Positions 63,748 through 64,000 of a DNA stretch of 64,000 nt are shown in pieces. Source of the stretch: Syntrophorhabdus sp. PtaB.Bin027 (GTDB lineage: Bacteria > Desulfobacterota > Syntrophorhabdia > Syntrophorhabdales > Syntrophorhabdaceae). A program made the position numbers and the translations under genes. Under the pieces are notes generated by a model. The model saw only the letters and a program-made list of their open reading frames with translations, did not search any database and had not been told where the DNA came from. The stretch spans positions 62,001 to 126,000 of the forward strand of contig MVQO01000228.1 of NCBI GenBank assembly GCA_002067585.1, given 5' to 3'. The first letter of the stretch is position 1. Every line of letters starts with the position of its first letter.

Positions 63748-64000
63748 TTGATCCTATTACTGTAGGTATCCTTGGGAGTGCCCTGGTTGTTATTTTACTT
63801 CTTCTGGGAATGCCCATTGCATTTCTCATGATGTTTGTTGGGTTTTTTGGTATATGGACCCTGACTTCTTTAGAGGCAGCCCTCCCGGTGGTGGCAAAAA
63901 CGGTCTATGAAACTGCTGCAAATTACCCGTACACAATTATTCCGCTATTTATACTGATGGGAGGATTTGCTGGCAGCGCTGGAATCACCAGAGAGCTCTA
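63744..64000 (+). CDS. dctM: TRAP transporter large permease DctM, 5' end only
   Basis: ATG at 63744 overlaps the dctQ stop. The 85 codons visible before the window edge begin MIDPITVGILGSALVVILLL and continue with GMPIAFLMMFVGFFGIW and YTIIPLFILMGGFAGSAG, the start of the DctM permease with its first hydrophobic helices. The rest lies outside the window. Confidence 0.93.
   Translation, partial: MIDPITVGILGSALVVILLLLGMPIAFLMMFVGFFGIWTLTSLEAALPVVAKTVYETAANYPYTIIPLFILMGGFAGSAGITREL

Noticed and set aside
1-64000. CRISPR array, insertion sequence, prophage or rRNA operon
   Set aside because: No regularly spaced direct repeats, transposase, phage structural genes or rRNA segments are visible anywhere in the window.

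Overview
The window is a gene-dense chromosomal segment with moderately low GC and short intergenic gaps. The gene set points to a strict anaerobe, most likely a Desulfobacterota (former Deltaproteobacteria) lineage of syntrophic or fatty-acid-degrading type. The grounds are a flavodiiron protein-rubredoxin-rubrerythrin set with an iron-sulfur flavoprotein, a selenocysteine-containing SelD, CCG-type iron-sulfur oxidoreductases, acyl-CoA enzymes, and LIV and TRAP transporters. This assignment is inference, because no rRNA or tRNA gene is present to fix it.

Layout. 1-8.4 kb holds housekeeping genes: the engB 3' end, pyrE, recG, a eukaryotic-type UDP-HexNAc pyrophosphorylase, gpsA and gyrA. 8.5-20.9 kb has a small coiled-coil lipoprotein, truA, an rRNA methyltransferase, an unknown Cys-rich protein joined to a HAD phosphatase, several membrane transporters, an HD protein, a QueG-like Fe-S protein, a 32-residue basic micro-protein, adk, a TIM-barrel isomerase and an AlaA-like aminotransferase. 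21-26.2 kb has cfa facing an operon of a left-handed beta-helix acyltransferase, glmM and an altered NagB-like protein. 26.5-32 kb has an AEC transporter and, divergently, a GlcD-like flavoprotein, a GlcF-like Fe-S protein and an acyl-CoA ligase, closed by a strong terminator. 32.1-38.5 kb has a probably leaderless small gene, selD read through an in-frame UGA, and the livKHMGF operon. 38.5-47.5 kb has a fold-type I aminotransferase homologue without its PLP lysine, a 5'-nucleotidase, a beta-grasp-like small protein, MarC, a DUF362 ferredoxin-like protein, an acyl-CoA dehydrogenase, mnmA, ctpA and a thioesterase. 47.6-52.6 kb is the oxygen-defence and iron block (FDP, rubredoxin, rubrerythrin, Fe-S flavoprotein, FeoA-FeoB fusion). 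52.7-58.6 kb is a TolC/MFP/RND efflux operon. 58.7-64 kb has a membrane phosphoesterase, an XRE-cupin regulator, an MmsA-type aldehyde dehydrogenase and a DctPQM TRAP transporter that runs off the end.

The most interesting theme is amino-sugar nucleotide synthesis. The window carries a UAP1-like uridylyltransferase, a hexapeptide acyltransferase with no nucleotidyltransferase domain, GlmM, and a NagB-like protein with one catalytic residue changed. Together these could form a split, non-GlmU route to UDP-GlcNAc. Other points for a second look are SelD as a selenoprotein with a SECIS-like hairpin, the Lys-less aminotransferase homologue, a Gln at the quinolone-determining Ser of GyrA, and a GntR-like palindrome before the hydroxyacid-oxidase operon.
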